Assembly: GCA_905182985.1 (NCBI GenBank)
Contig: CAJJDN010000029.1
Span: 292,470-356,469 of the forward strand
Source of the DNA: Paramecium sonneborni
Lineage: Eukaryota; Ciliophora; Oligohymenophorea; Peniculida; Parameciidae
Reading direction: 5' to 3'
DNA: 64,000 bases
Of this stretch, positions 15,790 through 29,197 are shown piece by piece; within the stretch, counting starts at the first letter, position 1; every line of letters starts with the position of its first letter. A program made the position numbers and the translations under genes. The notes beneath the pieces are model-generated. The model ran no database searches, had not been told where the DNA came from, and saw only the letters and a list, made by a program, of their open reading frames with translations.

Positions 15790-16450
15790 TAATATCCAAG
15801 AATTCTTAAATTATTTTAATTTTTACCTCCATACTTAAATACTTCCTTATAAAAATTCCTAATTTTAAATCTATCAAAAATATTCATTATAATTTACAAA
15901 ATATAATAGAGATGTAAAACATCAGTATATATTTCTGATTTCAAAAAATTTCTTTTAAACTATCTCCTAGTTGTTTTATTGGAAATAGTTACGAAGTATA
16001 TTTAAAGCAAAATCAAATTCTTAAATCACTAATAAGCTTTTATATTTTATTAATCTCATCTCTATTTTATATAAATACTAATAATAAATTATCTCTAATC
16101 CTTATATATAATTCCATATATTTCAAGTGTTTCATTAAATTTATTAATACTTCTATTTTATCAACATATTAAAAAGTAAATGTAATAATAATGAAACTAA
16201 TTATCACAATTGACTTAATCAAGAATAGAATCCAAAATTAATGCTCTTTTTTATCATAAATATATGCTAAATTAGCTTCTATTGAACTTTTATTTACAAC
16301 ACTTCCTATAGATTAAGATAATCTTAATCATCTAAATACTTTTAATCTTGCAATATATTTGGATTTCAATAAAATATTGTCAAAAACATAAATTTAAAGC
16401 ATATCTAAATTTCTATCTACATAGAATTATTATAAAAAATTGATATAAAA
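15790..16450 (-). pseudogene. Decayed membrane-protein coding relic
   Basis: One frame reads as good coding sequence over about 140 codons: FYVDRNLDMLQIYVFDNILL, then KSKYIARLKVFR, then a TGA at 16328-16330. It continues with LRLSQSIGSVVNKSS, a hydrophobic segment FWILFLIKSIVIISFIIITF, and ends at TGA 16013-16015. Coding-like sequence follows even past that stop. No GTA...TAG intron removes the first TGA without breaking the frame. It may be an ohnologue in decay. The basic/hydrophobic pattern recalls a channel voltage-sensor region, but the family is not established. Confidence 0.4.
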
Positions 16451-19312
16451 ACTCAATCAAATATAAATTTTGCGAAAATTTCTAAAAATCCTAAAATTGA
16501 TATTTACAAATTCTAAAAAAAGATGTTTAAGAGGATCTATCAATAGTCACAGATATTTTTGTTCAAAAATTATATTATTGAAAAACATTTATTTTTTAGT
16601 CACTTCATTTAATTATTTTACTCTATGTAGGAAATTAAACTTTTGGAATATAATAATCTAAAATATCCTTAATCATAATTTACAAGTGATTTCCATGAGA
16701 TAGCTTTATTTAATTATTATTTATTTATATTAATAATTTTGTAGAATGATAAAATTTATAATATTTATCTATCTTGATTTTGTTTATCATCACATGTAAA
16801 GGTTTATTTCTTCTTTATATTCAGATTCCTTTTGAGTGATAGCAATTTTTTAATTCATATTTTTCTTTCATATGATTATACTAAATAATTATATGAACTC
16901 TCATCATAAGGATTATTTTTCAACTCAAATCATCAACATAAAATTGTTATTATTTTTTATTTAAAACAAATGAATTATGGGACAGGAATATAAATCTAAT
17001 TTATGAGGTTTTAGTCATCATTTTATAAGTTGGCATCATTCAATTCTACTTCGATTTTTCTGTAATTTATTTTTCAAGTGACTATAGATTTTGCTCTCTA
17101 TTTTTTTGTTGATGTTGACTAAATTCTTAAATGAAGGAGAATTAAGCCTATCATTCTTTTAATCTGCAATATTTTTTAATAATTTTAAGTTTAGTTTATT
17201 GCAAACTATTTTGGAGTTTTTAAAGAATTATTAGCAAGGATTTAGAGCCGAAAAACTTTCTATTTGCATTTAGAAAAAACAATGTCTTTTTAGATATTTA
17301 AAAAAAATAAATTTCTTTTCTTTTTGCATCGAGTTAAACTTTAAAAAATTTCTTAAAAGATATAAATTTAAAATTTCTTATTTATCTATTCTAAAAACCT
17401 TTTTATAAAATTTCTAGAAAATAATTGGTTTTCTTCAAATTCAACTCAAACTAAACAAATGTATAATTGCATTTTTTAAAATCATCTAATTACAAATATT
17501 ATTAAGAATTTATTAAGAACTTTGTCTATTTTGACGTAAATAAAAATTTTTTTACTAAAAATAAAATATAAAACATTATTATTTAATTTAGAGAAAGGAA
17601 ATAAAACATTTTATATTATTAGACTTAAAAGAGGACTTTTATTAAAAACTAATAATCTATAGTTAAAATTAAAAGGGGCAAGGGATTTTAAAATAGATAA
17701 AATGGTTGAATCTGCCAATATAATTTAATAAAATTTATTTGAAATTTTTTTATTAATAAAATCAATTTAAAAGATTAATATTAACATAATTCTTCCTTAA
17801 TAATCATATTCAGAGGGTAAAATAAACTCAATATTTGGGGAAATTAAAACAATTAAGAAGAAACAGTTACAAACTAATTCTTTAATTACTTTAGCATAAA
17901 AGATTAAATTTTAGATATATTAGAAAACACAATATCAATAAATGCAAAAACTTTTTCCTTTAACTTTTTTGATAGTTAAATATCCACAATCTGATATGTT
18001 TTAACAACAAAAAATTGATGAAATATTTACTCAAATAAAATAGCTAAACTAGCTGCTAAAAATATGATGTAAAATGTTTTTTTAAAATTTTTAAAATGAT
18101 TAAGAAAATATCAAATTTATTGGTCAATGATAAATTAATGTAATAATTAAATATTTTTTAAAACAATATAAATCATTTATTGTTAACCCATCAGGTATAT
18201 TTATTTGATATAAATTATAAATACTTTACAAAATATATCTTAAATAATGAAATTATTGAACCCAAAAATAGAGATTTAAAATAAAAATAAAGTTATATAT
18301 GATTTAAATTATTTGAAGTCAAAGCAATAGACAAGACTCTTTAATAAAGCATAATATAATTTATTAGTTATAATATAATAAAGTAAATATATTACAGTGA
18401 GACATAATAACTTGTTTTCTGTTTCTATTTTACACAGGAAATTAAATTATAAAATGAATTCTTTGCAGGTGCTTGAGAAGGACTTATTTCATTTATTGAG
18501 CAATAAGCACCTGCTCCTTATGAAAATATGAAATTATTGAAAGAATAATGGAAATATTATTTAATCTTAAATATGTTTAGTATAGAGAAAATATTTGTTT
18601 TTGAGTCTTTGCTTCTTATTTTTGAAATAAAAAAAATGAAGATAATATCAAAGTTATTGAAGAAAATTAATATTTAGAGATTATGTGAATGAAGACATAT
18701 TTAAAAAGTAAAATAGTATCACAATAAATTTATTAATATAAAACAGATATTTATGATTAAATTTTTAGAATCAAAGGCAAAGAAGTTATTGATAATAAAA
18801 GAAGTTTTGTGAATTAAATAAAATGAAGTTACTGAAATGCTGATTAATAATACAGTAGTACAAATTTAGAAAATAAATTTTTGCTACTTAATGGAAAAGA
18901 TATTTAAGATTTATTATTAGTTAAATAGATATTATTTAGAGTATTCATATAATTAATAAGTTTGAAAATAAATATTATAAATGGTTAGCAATAGCTATCA
19001 TGAATTCTTTTTTTTTTAGATAAGGATTAAACAATTAATTGATGAAAAAACTTCCTTTAAAAATGATTCCTAGTATCAAATGATAGAAAGTTTGATATAA
19101 AAATAATTAATTGTCTAAAATAAAATGCTTCATTAAAGTTTTATATTTATTCTTAATTGTTATTATATTTTTTAAGTTTGAAAAAAGTACTTAAAATATT
19201 TTTTTTCAATTCAAACAAGATTACTTCAAACATAATTATGACTATACTAACTTCCAATATTATATTGATTTCGTTTCTAATTATTTATTTATATATTGTT
19301 CATTAATAAATC
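16451..19312. other. Gene-poor region with faint coding traces
   Basis: About 2.9 kb without an intact gene. It is extremely AT-rich. Coding-like fragments occur on the plus strand, for example near 17820-17985 (a frame ending in SINAKTFSFNFFDSQISTI) and near 18730-18960, but they are broken by TGA and frame changes. A GC-rich inverted repeat sits at 18465-18514. The right end must hold the promoter of the giant membrane-protein gene. It could be an old pseudogene field. Confidence 0.45.
18465..18514. other. GC-rich inverted repeat, 10-bp arms, 30-nt loop
   Basis: gcaggtgctt (18465-18474) pairs perfectly with aagcacctgc (18505-18514). It stands out in a desert of AT sequence and does not lie in an intact gene. 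It could be part of a structured RNA or a chance palindrome; no known RNA family was recognised. Confidence 0.45.
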
Positions 19313-22300
19313 ATGTAATCATTGAATCAATTCTGTACTGGTTTTACTTTACTAATACTAATATTGTAAACTAGTTAAAAGCTTTTTTAACTTGATTAGA
19401 ATGCATAACAGATATCCTTAAATAGTAAATGGTAGCCAGTTGATTAATATATTGGAACACTTTTTAAATATTGTCCTTTGAGTGAAATATCTCATATAGG
19501 ATCAGTTTAAAGAAATCAATCCTACTCCTATTTACTTAATTTAGGTTATGATTATCTTACAGAAAACCTACTTTTCATTCATTATGTGCAGTTTACTCCA
19601 GAAATGAAGAAAATTACTCATGTTGTTAAATTATATATAAAAAACAAGATTATGGTAGAAGAATTTGAATTTAATTCTAATGATTATGAAGGTAGATGGC
19701 ATTTACAATATATGTATTATGATTTAAATTAGAAAAATGTAATATTAGGTTTTATGTAAAAAGAATGGAAAATGGAAAGAAACCTAAGTTCCATAAAATT
19801 TTTTCATCAAGAAATTAAATTCATCTGGGGAGGAAGTTTAAAGGTATAAATTTTTATCATTTTTTTAGAGATTTGATAATTCTTTCTAAGAAGATTTTCT
19901 GTTGAGCAGTTTTCCTGGTAAAATGAATTTTATCTTCCTTGAACCGAATATTAAAAAAGATTTTTTTCTCTCCAATTTAGAAGTTTGTGAATCAAATTAA
20001 AATACATTAATTAATGAGTTTTATGATTTTTCAACTCAATCTGTTCAATTAGAAGTAAATGAAGCTTATGATACACAATATTCAATTCAATTTTGGATTA
20101 AAATTGATAATTATTCTAAAGAAGTTGAGAATATTTAAGTTATAAAATTATCAATAATGTTGAATAGATAATTTTAATTAGATAAAGAAAATTAAGTTGA
20201 ATTAATTAGTTTTTAGCTAAATTATTTTAGAGAAAATACAAAATGGTTTTATTGTCTATAATTCTATTCATATAACTATCCATATATTTTTTCAATTAAT
20301 CAAATAAAAGATTTTGTGAATAATTATTTAGAAGAAATTGATAATGAATTTCTATTTTCATGGCATTTTATTAAAATAAGCTATAAAAATAAAAAGATTA
20401 ATTATTTTATGAAAAATTTCTTATTAAATATTTAAAGAATGCATTACTTTGAGAATATATATTAATTTTCAAATATAAAGTTTAAGATAGTTTTAGGAGA
20501 GAACAGTAATGAAAATTTAATAAGTGGATAAATTAAAAATTTATAATATTAAACTTGTCCATTTATTAAGAGTATTAAAAATGACAATAATGATATCTAT
20601 ATTGGACAGTGTCATTATTCATGCAAAACATGCTATGGGCCTAATAGTAATGATTGTTAATCATGTGATGAATAAAAAAATAGAATATACAATGCAATAA
20701 ATAAAACTTGCAAATGTAAACTATGGTATTTAGAATTAAATGAAGTTAAATGCCATGGAATATCTGAGTTAAATTTAAAAGAAAGTGAAATATACTTACC
20801 AATCGACCAAAGATATGATGAATTAGAACCTGTAATTTAATGTTCTTTTGGATATTTTCTATTTTAAGATTAATGCATAAAATGGTATTCTATATTTAAT
20901 AATAAGTCCATCTGCATCATAATAAGGATCTATTTAATGTATTGAATGTTTTCTTTATCCAGATACATGGTTTTATAGTGGTGAATGTTCACAATAATTG
21001 TATTAACTAGAAAAAGATGAAAGAAATACATATCGATTCGTTAACGATAGGTAATTAACATAGTCAGGATTTTATTTAATGGTTGATGAAGAATTATTTT
21101 CATGTGATGATTGTGAATTTTGTACAAGGGAAGAATATTTGGAAAGTGAAGCTACTGGAAAGCCTTTTTGTTATTTACATCCTTTAAAACATATTAACCA
21201 AGATATATATATTAAATGTTAAACTGGGTATTTACATTTAGAAACTCTTAAATGTTATACTCCTCCTTCACGTAGGTTTATATATGGAAATAAAGGTACA
21301 TGTAATGAATATTGTGGTTATTGTGCCTTGAATGTTTGCTAATTTTGCAAAGATCCTTCCATTTATTATAATGATTAGTAAGGTTTATGCAGAAAATGTA
21401 ATATTTAAAATTGTAAATATTGTTTTTCATACAATTTATATGATTTAAATTAAGTATCTGTTAGAAAAACTATTTTAACTGATCTTTAATCTTAATAAGA
21501 AGAAGATTATGTCATAGCATGTTCATTATGTTTACCAGGATATATATTTAATTTTATTACTAATTAATGTATTAAAAAAGAAGTGCAACTTCCATGTCTT
21601 AATGCTTTTATTAATTTTGATGATGAATTAATTTGTACTAGTTCAATATAACTTGAACAACTTAATAAACAAGCAATAGAAATTTCAGGTTGTTCTTCAT
21701 ATTTTTAATTTTGTGTAAAATGTGTTTTTGACAATTTTAAAATGGTATAATGCACAAAATGTTAAGATGGATATTATCTTAATTATTAAAATGGAATTTG
21801 TATGCTTTGCTCCAATATTATAGAGCATTCAACCAAATGTAAAATGATCACTTCTTCATATGATTCATGGAAATATGAAGTTATGAGTTTCTATAATAAT
21901 TTTGTAACAGATAAAGTTCCAATTTTAGTTTCAGGGTTTTATTTTATTTAATATTATATTGCAGATGAATGTTAAGATGGTTATATTACAGATTATGATT
22001 AATGTCTAGATGCAAATGATAAAAATTGTTTAAATTGGTAAATTGATAAAAATGGTGTAGTTTGTAAAACTTGTAAATCTTTATCTAATTATTATTAATC
22101 ATACTCGTTCTTCAATAAAAAATGCCAAATGTGCACTTATCCTTGCAGTCTTTGTCAATAAAGAACAAAAGATAAAATTAATTTAATTAATCCATATTTT
22201 ATTACTAATGAAAATAATATTTACTAAACACACTACTGTTTATTAAATTTTGACTCTGAACAAAGTTATATACATTCAAAATTAGGCAATATACAACCTT

Positions 22301-25300
22301 TAAATAAAAATGGAATCAGATATCTTTATAAAATTGATTAATTTTTTTATTAATATTAATCCTAAAGCTAACACTAAATAACTGAAATAGAGTTGTAATA
22401 TTTAATTTAAAGAAACATACATACTTATTCAGCACATTATAACTCTTTCGATTAACTAAATACAATTAATCTCAGAAATATGATCTTTTCTTTATAATAT
22501 TCAAATCTATATTATGATGGGCAAAATTAAACACATTCTGATAAAATAATCGATATTTTCAATTATTCAAAAGTCAATCTTTAAAACTTTAATTTATTTA
22601 ATGAAAATAATATTTTGAATATTAATTCATAATATGGAGTTGAAGTAATCATAAAAAATCTTACTCTCTCATCAATTAAAGCTTATAAATCTTTAATTGA
22701 ATTAACTAATATCACTAATCTAACTATCTCTAATCTTTAAATTAATGAATTTATATTTTAATCATCATCTGTTATTTCAATTAATAATTTATATCAATCA
22801 AATAATTAGAATACAAATCTGTTATTTTATGATATCATACTGACAAATTGTATTTTTATTAATAGTGTAATTATCCACATTAACAATTAATTAAGTTATA
22901 TTGAAAATTTTATGATTAATAAGGTTAGAATTTTTAATTGTACATTTAAAAATTCTACCATTATTTCATATACTTAACAGTCTAATTTTGGTAAAATTAC
23001 AGCATAAGATATAAATATTATTTAATCTAACATATTTGACACTGAATTTTTGAAACTACCAATCAGCAATTATATTCGAATAAGTTAACTGTAAATGTAG
23101 GATTCCTAAATTTATTAAGGAATTCTCATCCAATCTACTTCATCATCTATATTTGAATAAGTACTCTTTTAAAATGTTAAATTAAGTAACAGCACACTCA
23201 TTCTACTTAAAGGGTATCTTGCAGAAACAAATTTTGATCATATATTAATAAATTTTCAAATTTAAGCCATTTAATTTTGGGGTTAAAGCCCATTCATAAT
23301 TAAATATCGAAATGATTATCAAGGTTAAATAAACATTAGAGATTTATTCTTAGAATAGGGCAATATGATTGATGAAAGTAATTTATTTAAATAAAATGAA
23401 TCATCATGTCTCTTTGATTTCCAAAGCCACTCTCTATAAATTATTAATTTTAAATCAATAAATAATGTAAATTTTCAAATATTTTGTTTGAACAATTTTA
23501 ACCAAATATTTTTCAAGAACTGTATTCTTAAATAAGAATTATTAGGAGCAGTAAATTAAGATACAGATAAAAATTTAATTAATCAAGGATTCTTGTTTAT
23601 AAAGGATTTCACAGAAATAAATCTTCAAAACCTATAGATCAATAATTTATATATGGTTGATTCATCATTAATTTATATTTTATCTAAATAAGATACCACA
23701 TTAAATTAGAGTATCACAATTGATGGTTTGCATGTCACAAATAATTTTTTAATTAAAAATTAATTATCTACAGTACCATCATTTTTATACATTTAATCAG
23801 AATATTACTGTAATATTTAAATACAAATGATCAATTATGAGAATAATACAATTTTATATTAGATTGAAGATTCATAGACAATAGCTCCTGCTCTAATATT
23901 TATTTAAGTAAAATAAAGCAAAATAATTTTATGTTAAGGATAATTTAAGAATAATTACATAGCAAATTCTAGAAATTCTCATATATATTTAAATTCTGAA
24001 ACAATAATATTATAGTCTTTAATTGTACAAGATATTAATACAGTTTATTATAACAATAATTTGAATTTCTCAACTATTTAAAGTCTTTCAAAAGGAGGAT
24101 TAGGATAATTGATAGGGCAAAATGTTTTAATTTTTGATATAATATTTTAAAATATAATGGCTCATTAAGGGGGCTGTTTATTCATGAATCTTATTGAAAA
24201 AAGTAGAGTTTTAGTAGAGAATGTTTTAATTTAAAATTCTATAAGTTGGAATAATATGAGTATTAATTCTTATGGGGGAAGCTTTTACATAGATGCAACA
24301 AATTCATAGTTAGATTTAATTTTTAGAAATATTACAGTATAATTTTCAATTAGCAAAGATTCTGGAGGATTTATATATTTACTTCCCTCATAAATATCAA
24401 ATAAATTAAAAATTGTTGATTCAAGTTTTATAAATTCATTTTCTTAAGAGAATAGCTTAATTTCATATCTTTGTGATTTTTTCTTAAGTAATAATAAATT
24501 TGAATTCAAAAATAATACTATTTAAATAGAAGAAAGCTAATACGAAGATTTTATTCTAATAAACTTTTAGATTTCAAAATCAAGTTAAAGTGGAATGATT
24601 GTTGTTTCTAATAGGTAATTTTAATTAATTATTTAAGCAAAATTAATATTGATTCTGTATTAATTAATGGTTCATACCCAGTTTCTGTATTTAGCTTATC
24701 CTTTATAGATCATATTAGTATAACAAATATTAAAATATATAATGTTAAATAATTTGGGGCTCCTTTAATATTTGTACATAATTAATAATAACATTAATTA
24801 CCTAAATAGATAATGATGAATTATTTATGGTTAAGTAAAATAGAAATTAATAATTGTAAAAATATGAAAAATTAATAAAATGGTTCATTTATAAATATTT
24901 AGATTTTGAACTAAATTTAATCAACAATAAAATTAAAATAATTTTTAGTACTTCAAAATAATTGTTCTAATTGTTAAAATAGCTTAATCAACATACAATT
25001 TACTGAATTTACAAAATCAATAAATTTTGATGAATTGTTATTTTTTTAAAATGATTGTGGACTAAATTCTTGTCTTTCTGTAAATTCAAATTAAAACATA
25101 ACCAAGATAAATGTAAAAAATGGACTATTTATATAAAATAAAGGTTTTATGAATGGAACACTTAATTTATAGGCTTCATTAATTAATTTAAAAAAATTAA
25201 TTTTTATTGAAAATACAGCTTCAAAAGGAGGTGGATATTATTCATAATAATTTAATGAACTTAGAGCAAAAAATGTCTATTTCATTGAAAATAAAGCTGA

Positions 25301-27761
25301 TGTAGGTGGAGCTATATATTTAAGTAAGAAGAAATTATAAAATTCATAACTTTCTTAAATTAAATTTATTGGTAATAAAGGTAAACATCCAGGAGATAAT
25401 TTATAAGAATAGCCAAGTTATATTATGTTATAAATATTCTAAACTGATATTGAAACTATTACTTTAGATGGTGAAGATCAACCAAATCTTAAAAAGTTTC
25501 TTGATAACAATTACATATATTTACCAAGTGGTTAAAGAATAGGAAACTATTAGATATTTTCAAAGGAATTATAACATTATAAAAATTATAACATAGAATT
25601 AAAATTTTATTTAGTTAATAATTTATAATAAAGAATTTAAGAATTTGAAGATTAAGCTTAAACATGTATTGTTAGATAAAAATAATATATAGGAGATTAA
25701 TTATAATCTAAATTTTATGATGAATTTGTGATTGATTATAATTAGTAAGATCAATCATTTAATTTAGAAAACGTAACAATAATTTTTGATCCTTATTCTT
25801 AATAAGATTGTTATTTAAAAATATAAATGATATGTGAAGTTAAATTTAATGAATAGATTGAGTATTAATTTAATGTAAAGACCTTTCCATGTTAAGAGGG
25901 AGAATATTACTTTGAATCTTAATGTTTATCATGCGATTCTAGTAAAGGTTATTACTCATTAGAACCAAAAGCCTCATATTGTTTAAAAATAGATCCAAAA
26001 ATGATATAAAAAAATAAATAAAATGAAATTTAGTTATATCCAGGATATTGGAGACCTTTTCAGAAAAGTTCTTATATTTCCATCTGTATAAAGAAACCAG
26101 AGACATGTGAAGGAGGTTGGGTAACTGGAGATGATTCTTGTTCAATTGGATCAATTGGAGGTTTATGTGAAGAATGTGATATATATAATGTCAGAGGATT
26201 TGGATAATATTATTAAAACAATAATTTTAAATGTTAATTTTGTGAGAATTTTATAGGAAAAACACTCGTTTCAGTAGTCATAACCATCATGTAATTAAAA
26301 TTTCAATTTTTAGAACTTTATTATCAACATATTTAACCGTCAATAGTGCTTAATTAATCTTCCTTAATTTTAAAAGACTAAAATATACTACTGTTCATTA
26401 TAAAATTATATTTAGACAAGGATAAGGTATATTATTAATTATTATAATTATTTATAGATTAATCAGCTGCCTTAATTAAAATGATTGTAAACTATTTTTA
26501 AATTCTAATGGGAATAAAATCATTTTAAATTTAGATGTATTCCAATATAGTGGATTTTATAAACCCATTTAGTAATCCTGTTGGTAGTTCACTCTATTCA
26601 TATGATTGCTTTTATAGCTAATAATCTAATGTTCCAGTTATCTACATTAATTTAATAATTAATTTATTAGTGCCAATATTTTATTATTTGCTTTTTATCA
26701 CTGTCTATCTAATAGCTATTTTCCTTAAAAAAGCCAAATTATCCATTACTATATATTTTACAGCAATTCTTTATTTGCTCTTTTATACATAGCCTTAAAT
26801 AATTAATGAATTAGGCAGTTTGGCATCTGAAAGGAAAATTTCAGGAATCTAATATATTAATAAAAATATACAATTCTTATATTCTACTAAAACTCATGAT
26901 ACTTGGATGGCATTTTGTATAATTCCATTGTTGATTTTTGAAGGATTAATACTTCCTCTTATTATTTTATGTAAATTAATCAAAATCAGATAATATTTTA
27001 ACTCAGAAAAATTTCGAAAAATCTGGGGATATATTTTCAATGATTATTAAGAATCAAGTTATTATTGGGAAATCTTTAGAATATTCTAAAGATAAATAAT
27101 TATTTTGACTTTAAATTTTAATGAAGAATAGATCATTTCCAAAGGATGTATAATGTTTGTAATCCTTTTATTCTATTTTTCTGCTGTTCTTATATTAAAA
27201 CCATATAATGTTAAATCTTTAAATAGTTTTGAATTAGATTGCATTTGCTTGTGTGAAATTATTATTTTGATTACTTGTTTAAAATATAAAACATAACTTA
27301 ATTAGATGGCAACTATTGATACAATATTAGAATTATTATTTATAGTTGTTTTTTTATATTTACTTCTTAAAATAAGTTTAAAACTGATTAATATCTACTA
27401 TCTCAAATATAACGACAGATTTGATAATATTAAACGTTATTTATTTTATTAATTCCCTAGTTTAGCATAAAAAAAATCAATATTTTCAAAATTTATAAAT
27501 ATAAAAAAGAAAGATAAGAATAAAATATAATAACGATTTTAATCAGCATTCACTAACTTAAAACATATGAAAAACTTATCAAATAAATTTTCACAATCTA
27601 ATAACTTTATTAAGAAAAACTCTTAAAATGAACATACACTTTAACTTTCTTTTTAGCTTACAAATACGTTAAACAATGAAAAACATGATAATGGATTAAT
27701 CAAAGTAGATGATGATTATTAATGCAATGATCAAGATTAGAGGATAAAAGTAGTGTTATGA
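19313..27761 (+). CDS. Giant cysteine-rich, beta-helix-like multi-pass membrane protein
   Basis: Predicted 2792 residues, with three short introns (19844-19868, 20885-20906, 24615-24637) that give an exact frame. It starts with a hydrophobic leader (TGFTLLILIL). Residues about 400-970 are furin/GFR-like, with repeated CxxC pairs. Residues about 1000-2100 are N/I/S-rich with many short repeats ending in patterns such as FIENTASKGGG and FIENKADVGGAIYLS, the look of parallel beta-helix (pectin-lyase-like) and PMP-type repeats. A second Cys cluster at about 2160-2310 follows. The last 450 residues hold several membrane segments (VIYINLIINLLVPIFYYLL, IYFTAILYLLFY, FIVVFLYLLLK region) and a basic tail. 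Ciliates have large families of such surface proteins; ligand and role are unknown. The start fits both signal peptide and frame. Confidence 0.88.
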
Positions 27762-28797
27762 TGATTAAATAATTTTTTTTAATTAAATCATAATTATTAA
27801 TATAAATGATATAATAAAAACTTTAACTCTTTTGATGCTAAATTATTTTAAAGATATTAGGTTTTAATTTAATGTTAAATTTCTAAATTGTTTATTTTTC
27901 TTTTTTATAATGGTATAAATTTAGTCTAACTAATTGATTCATATTCTAAGATTTTTCATTCAAAATCTAATATTTACTTTTTTTCATTAATTTAGATTAT
28001 CTTAAAACTTTTAGCTTCCAAAATAATTTTTAAACATTTTTTAATTTATGAATTACATTAACTCAATTAACTACATTAAGATTTATGAATAACTTATAAT
28101 TTTAATTAAGCCTATGTATGTCATAATAATACTATATATTTTATTGGAATAGATGCTGAATTTATAATACTTATAGACATATTTACTTTACAACTCATCG
28201 ATGCTTACTATTACTCAGTGAACAGGTTATATAATGCTTTTAAATAAAAATTCAATAAATGAAAATTTCAAAGTTCATTTGCTCTCTAAATCTTTCAAAA
28301 AAAACTTTGAGTGAACATTTATTGTTTTATATTCATTTAATTTATTAGTTAATAATTAATCTCCTCTCAATGAAGGTTATTTACTTTTATGAATAAATAA
28401 AAAGCCTAAAGGTTTACCTAACAGAAATTCCTATAAATTAAACCTATTATTTATATATTAAAAAACAGAATAAAAATTAATTCAATTCTCTTAGGAAGAT
28501 AAATAAAATTTCTTTGAATTTTTCGAATCTAGTTTACGAAATATTTATCAATTCTTATGTATTAATAATTTATGAAATGATATATCATCAGTGTATATTT
28601 TCATTAATTATATAGATGTTTATACTGAGAAGTATAATTTTCGAATTAAAATAGCAGAAAGTTTAATGGCAATTTGATGATTAATCAGTATTTTAAAATT
28701 CATAGAATAAAAAGATTTAAGTATATGTCTGTAACTAAATATTAAATATTATGATAATAATCAGCATTATAATTTAATATAAAAATGGTTTTAATTT
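27762..28797. other. Intergenic, no intact gene seen
   Basis: About 1 kb of AT-rich sequence between converging genes (the giant plus-strand gene and a small minus-strand gene). Short open frames are present on the plus strand near 28170-28260 but show no motif and meet TGA quickly. Confidence 0.45.
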
Positions 28798-29088
28798 TCA
28801 CTAAGACAATTCAGCATGTATTTATTTAAATTATTCAACTAATTATTTAACTTCGCTAATTGAGCCATAAGGTAACATATCTGCTTTTAATTGATTGTTT
28901 TCTTCAGTGAGATGATCTATTGTCATCTGCATTTACTTAATTTGTTATTACAATTATTCCTCTTTATTTAGTAATTCTATAATCATATGAGTTTTGCTTT
29001 CATTTTTATTTGTCAATTCAACTAATCTTTCCTAATACTATCTTAAAATATTCAAAAAGTGTTATTATTATTATTTAATTTAATTCAT
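28798..29088 (-). CDS. Small coiled-coil protein, family unknown
   Basis: 96-codon frame, MNQIKQQQQHFLNILRQYQE, followed by about 60 residues rich in E, K, Q and L with heptad-like spacing (LTNKNE, LLNKEEQLQQQIKQMQMTID, LTEENNQLKADM). It ends with an acidic/Q-rich tail. ATG 29086-29088 gives the frame. Upstream ATGs at about 29130 are in other frames and would need an intron of a length I could not place. It faces the next plus-strand gene head to head, 109 bp apart. It could be a small basal-body or prefoldin-like subunit; no family is assigned. Confidence 0.55.
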
Positions 29089-29197
29089 TTAATATTACAA
29101 TCCATTGCTGATTATTTAATATTAATATGCAATACTTAATTAGACATTTTAGAATGTATAAATTCGAGCAACAAAATTATAAATATTTAATTTTAAA

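Noticed and set aside
26430..26462. Possible 31-nt intron in the giant gene
   Set aside because: Removing it breaks the frame, while reading through keeps it. The segment codes for a plausible VYYQLLQLFIDQ stretch.
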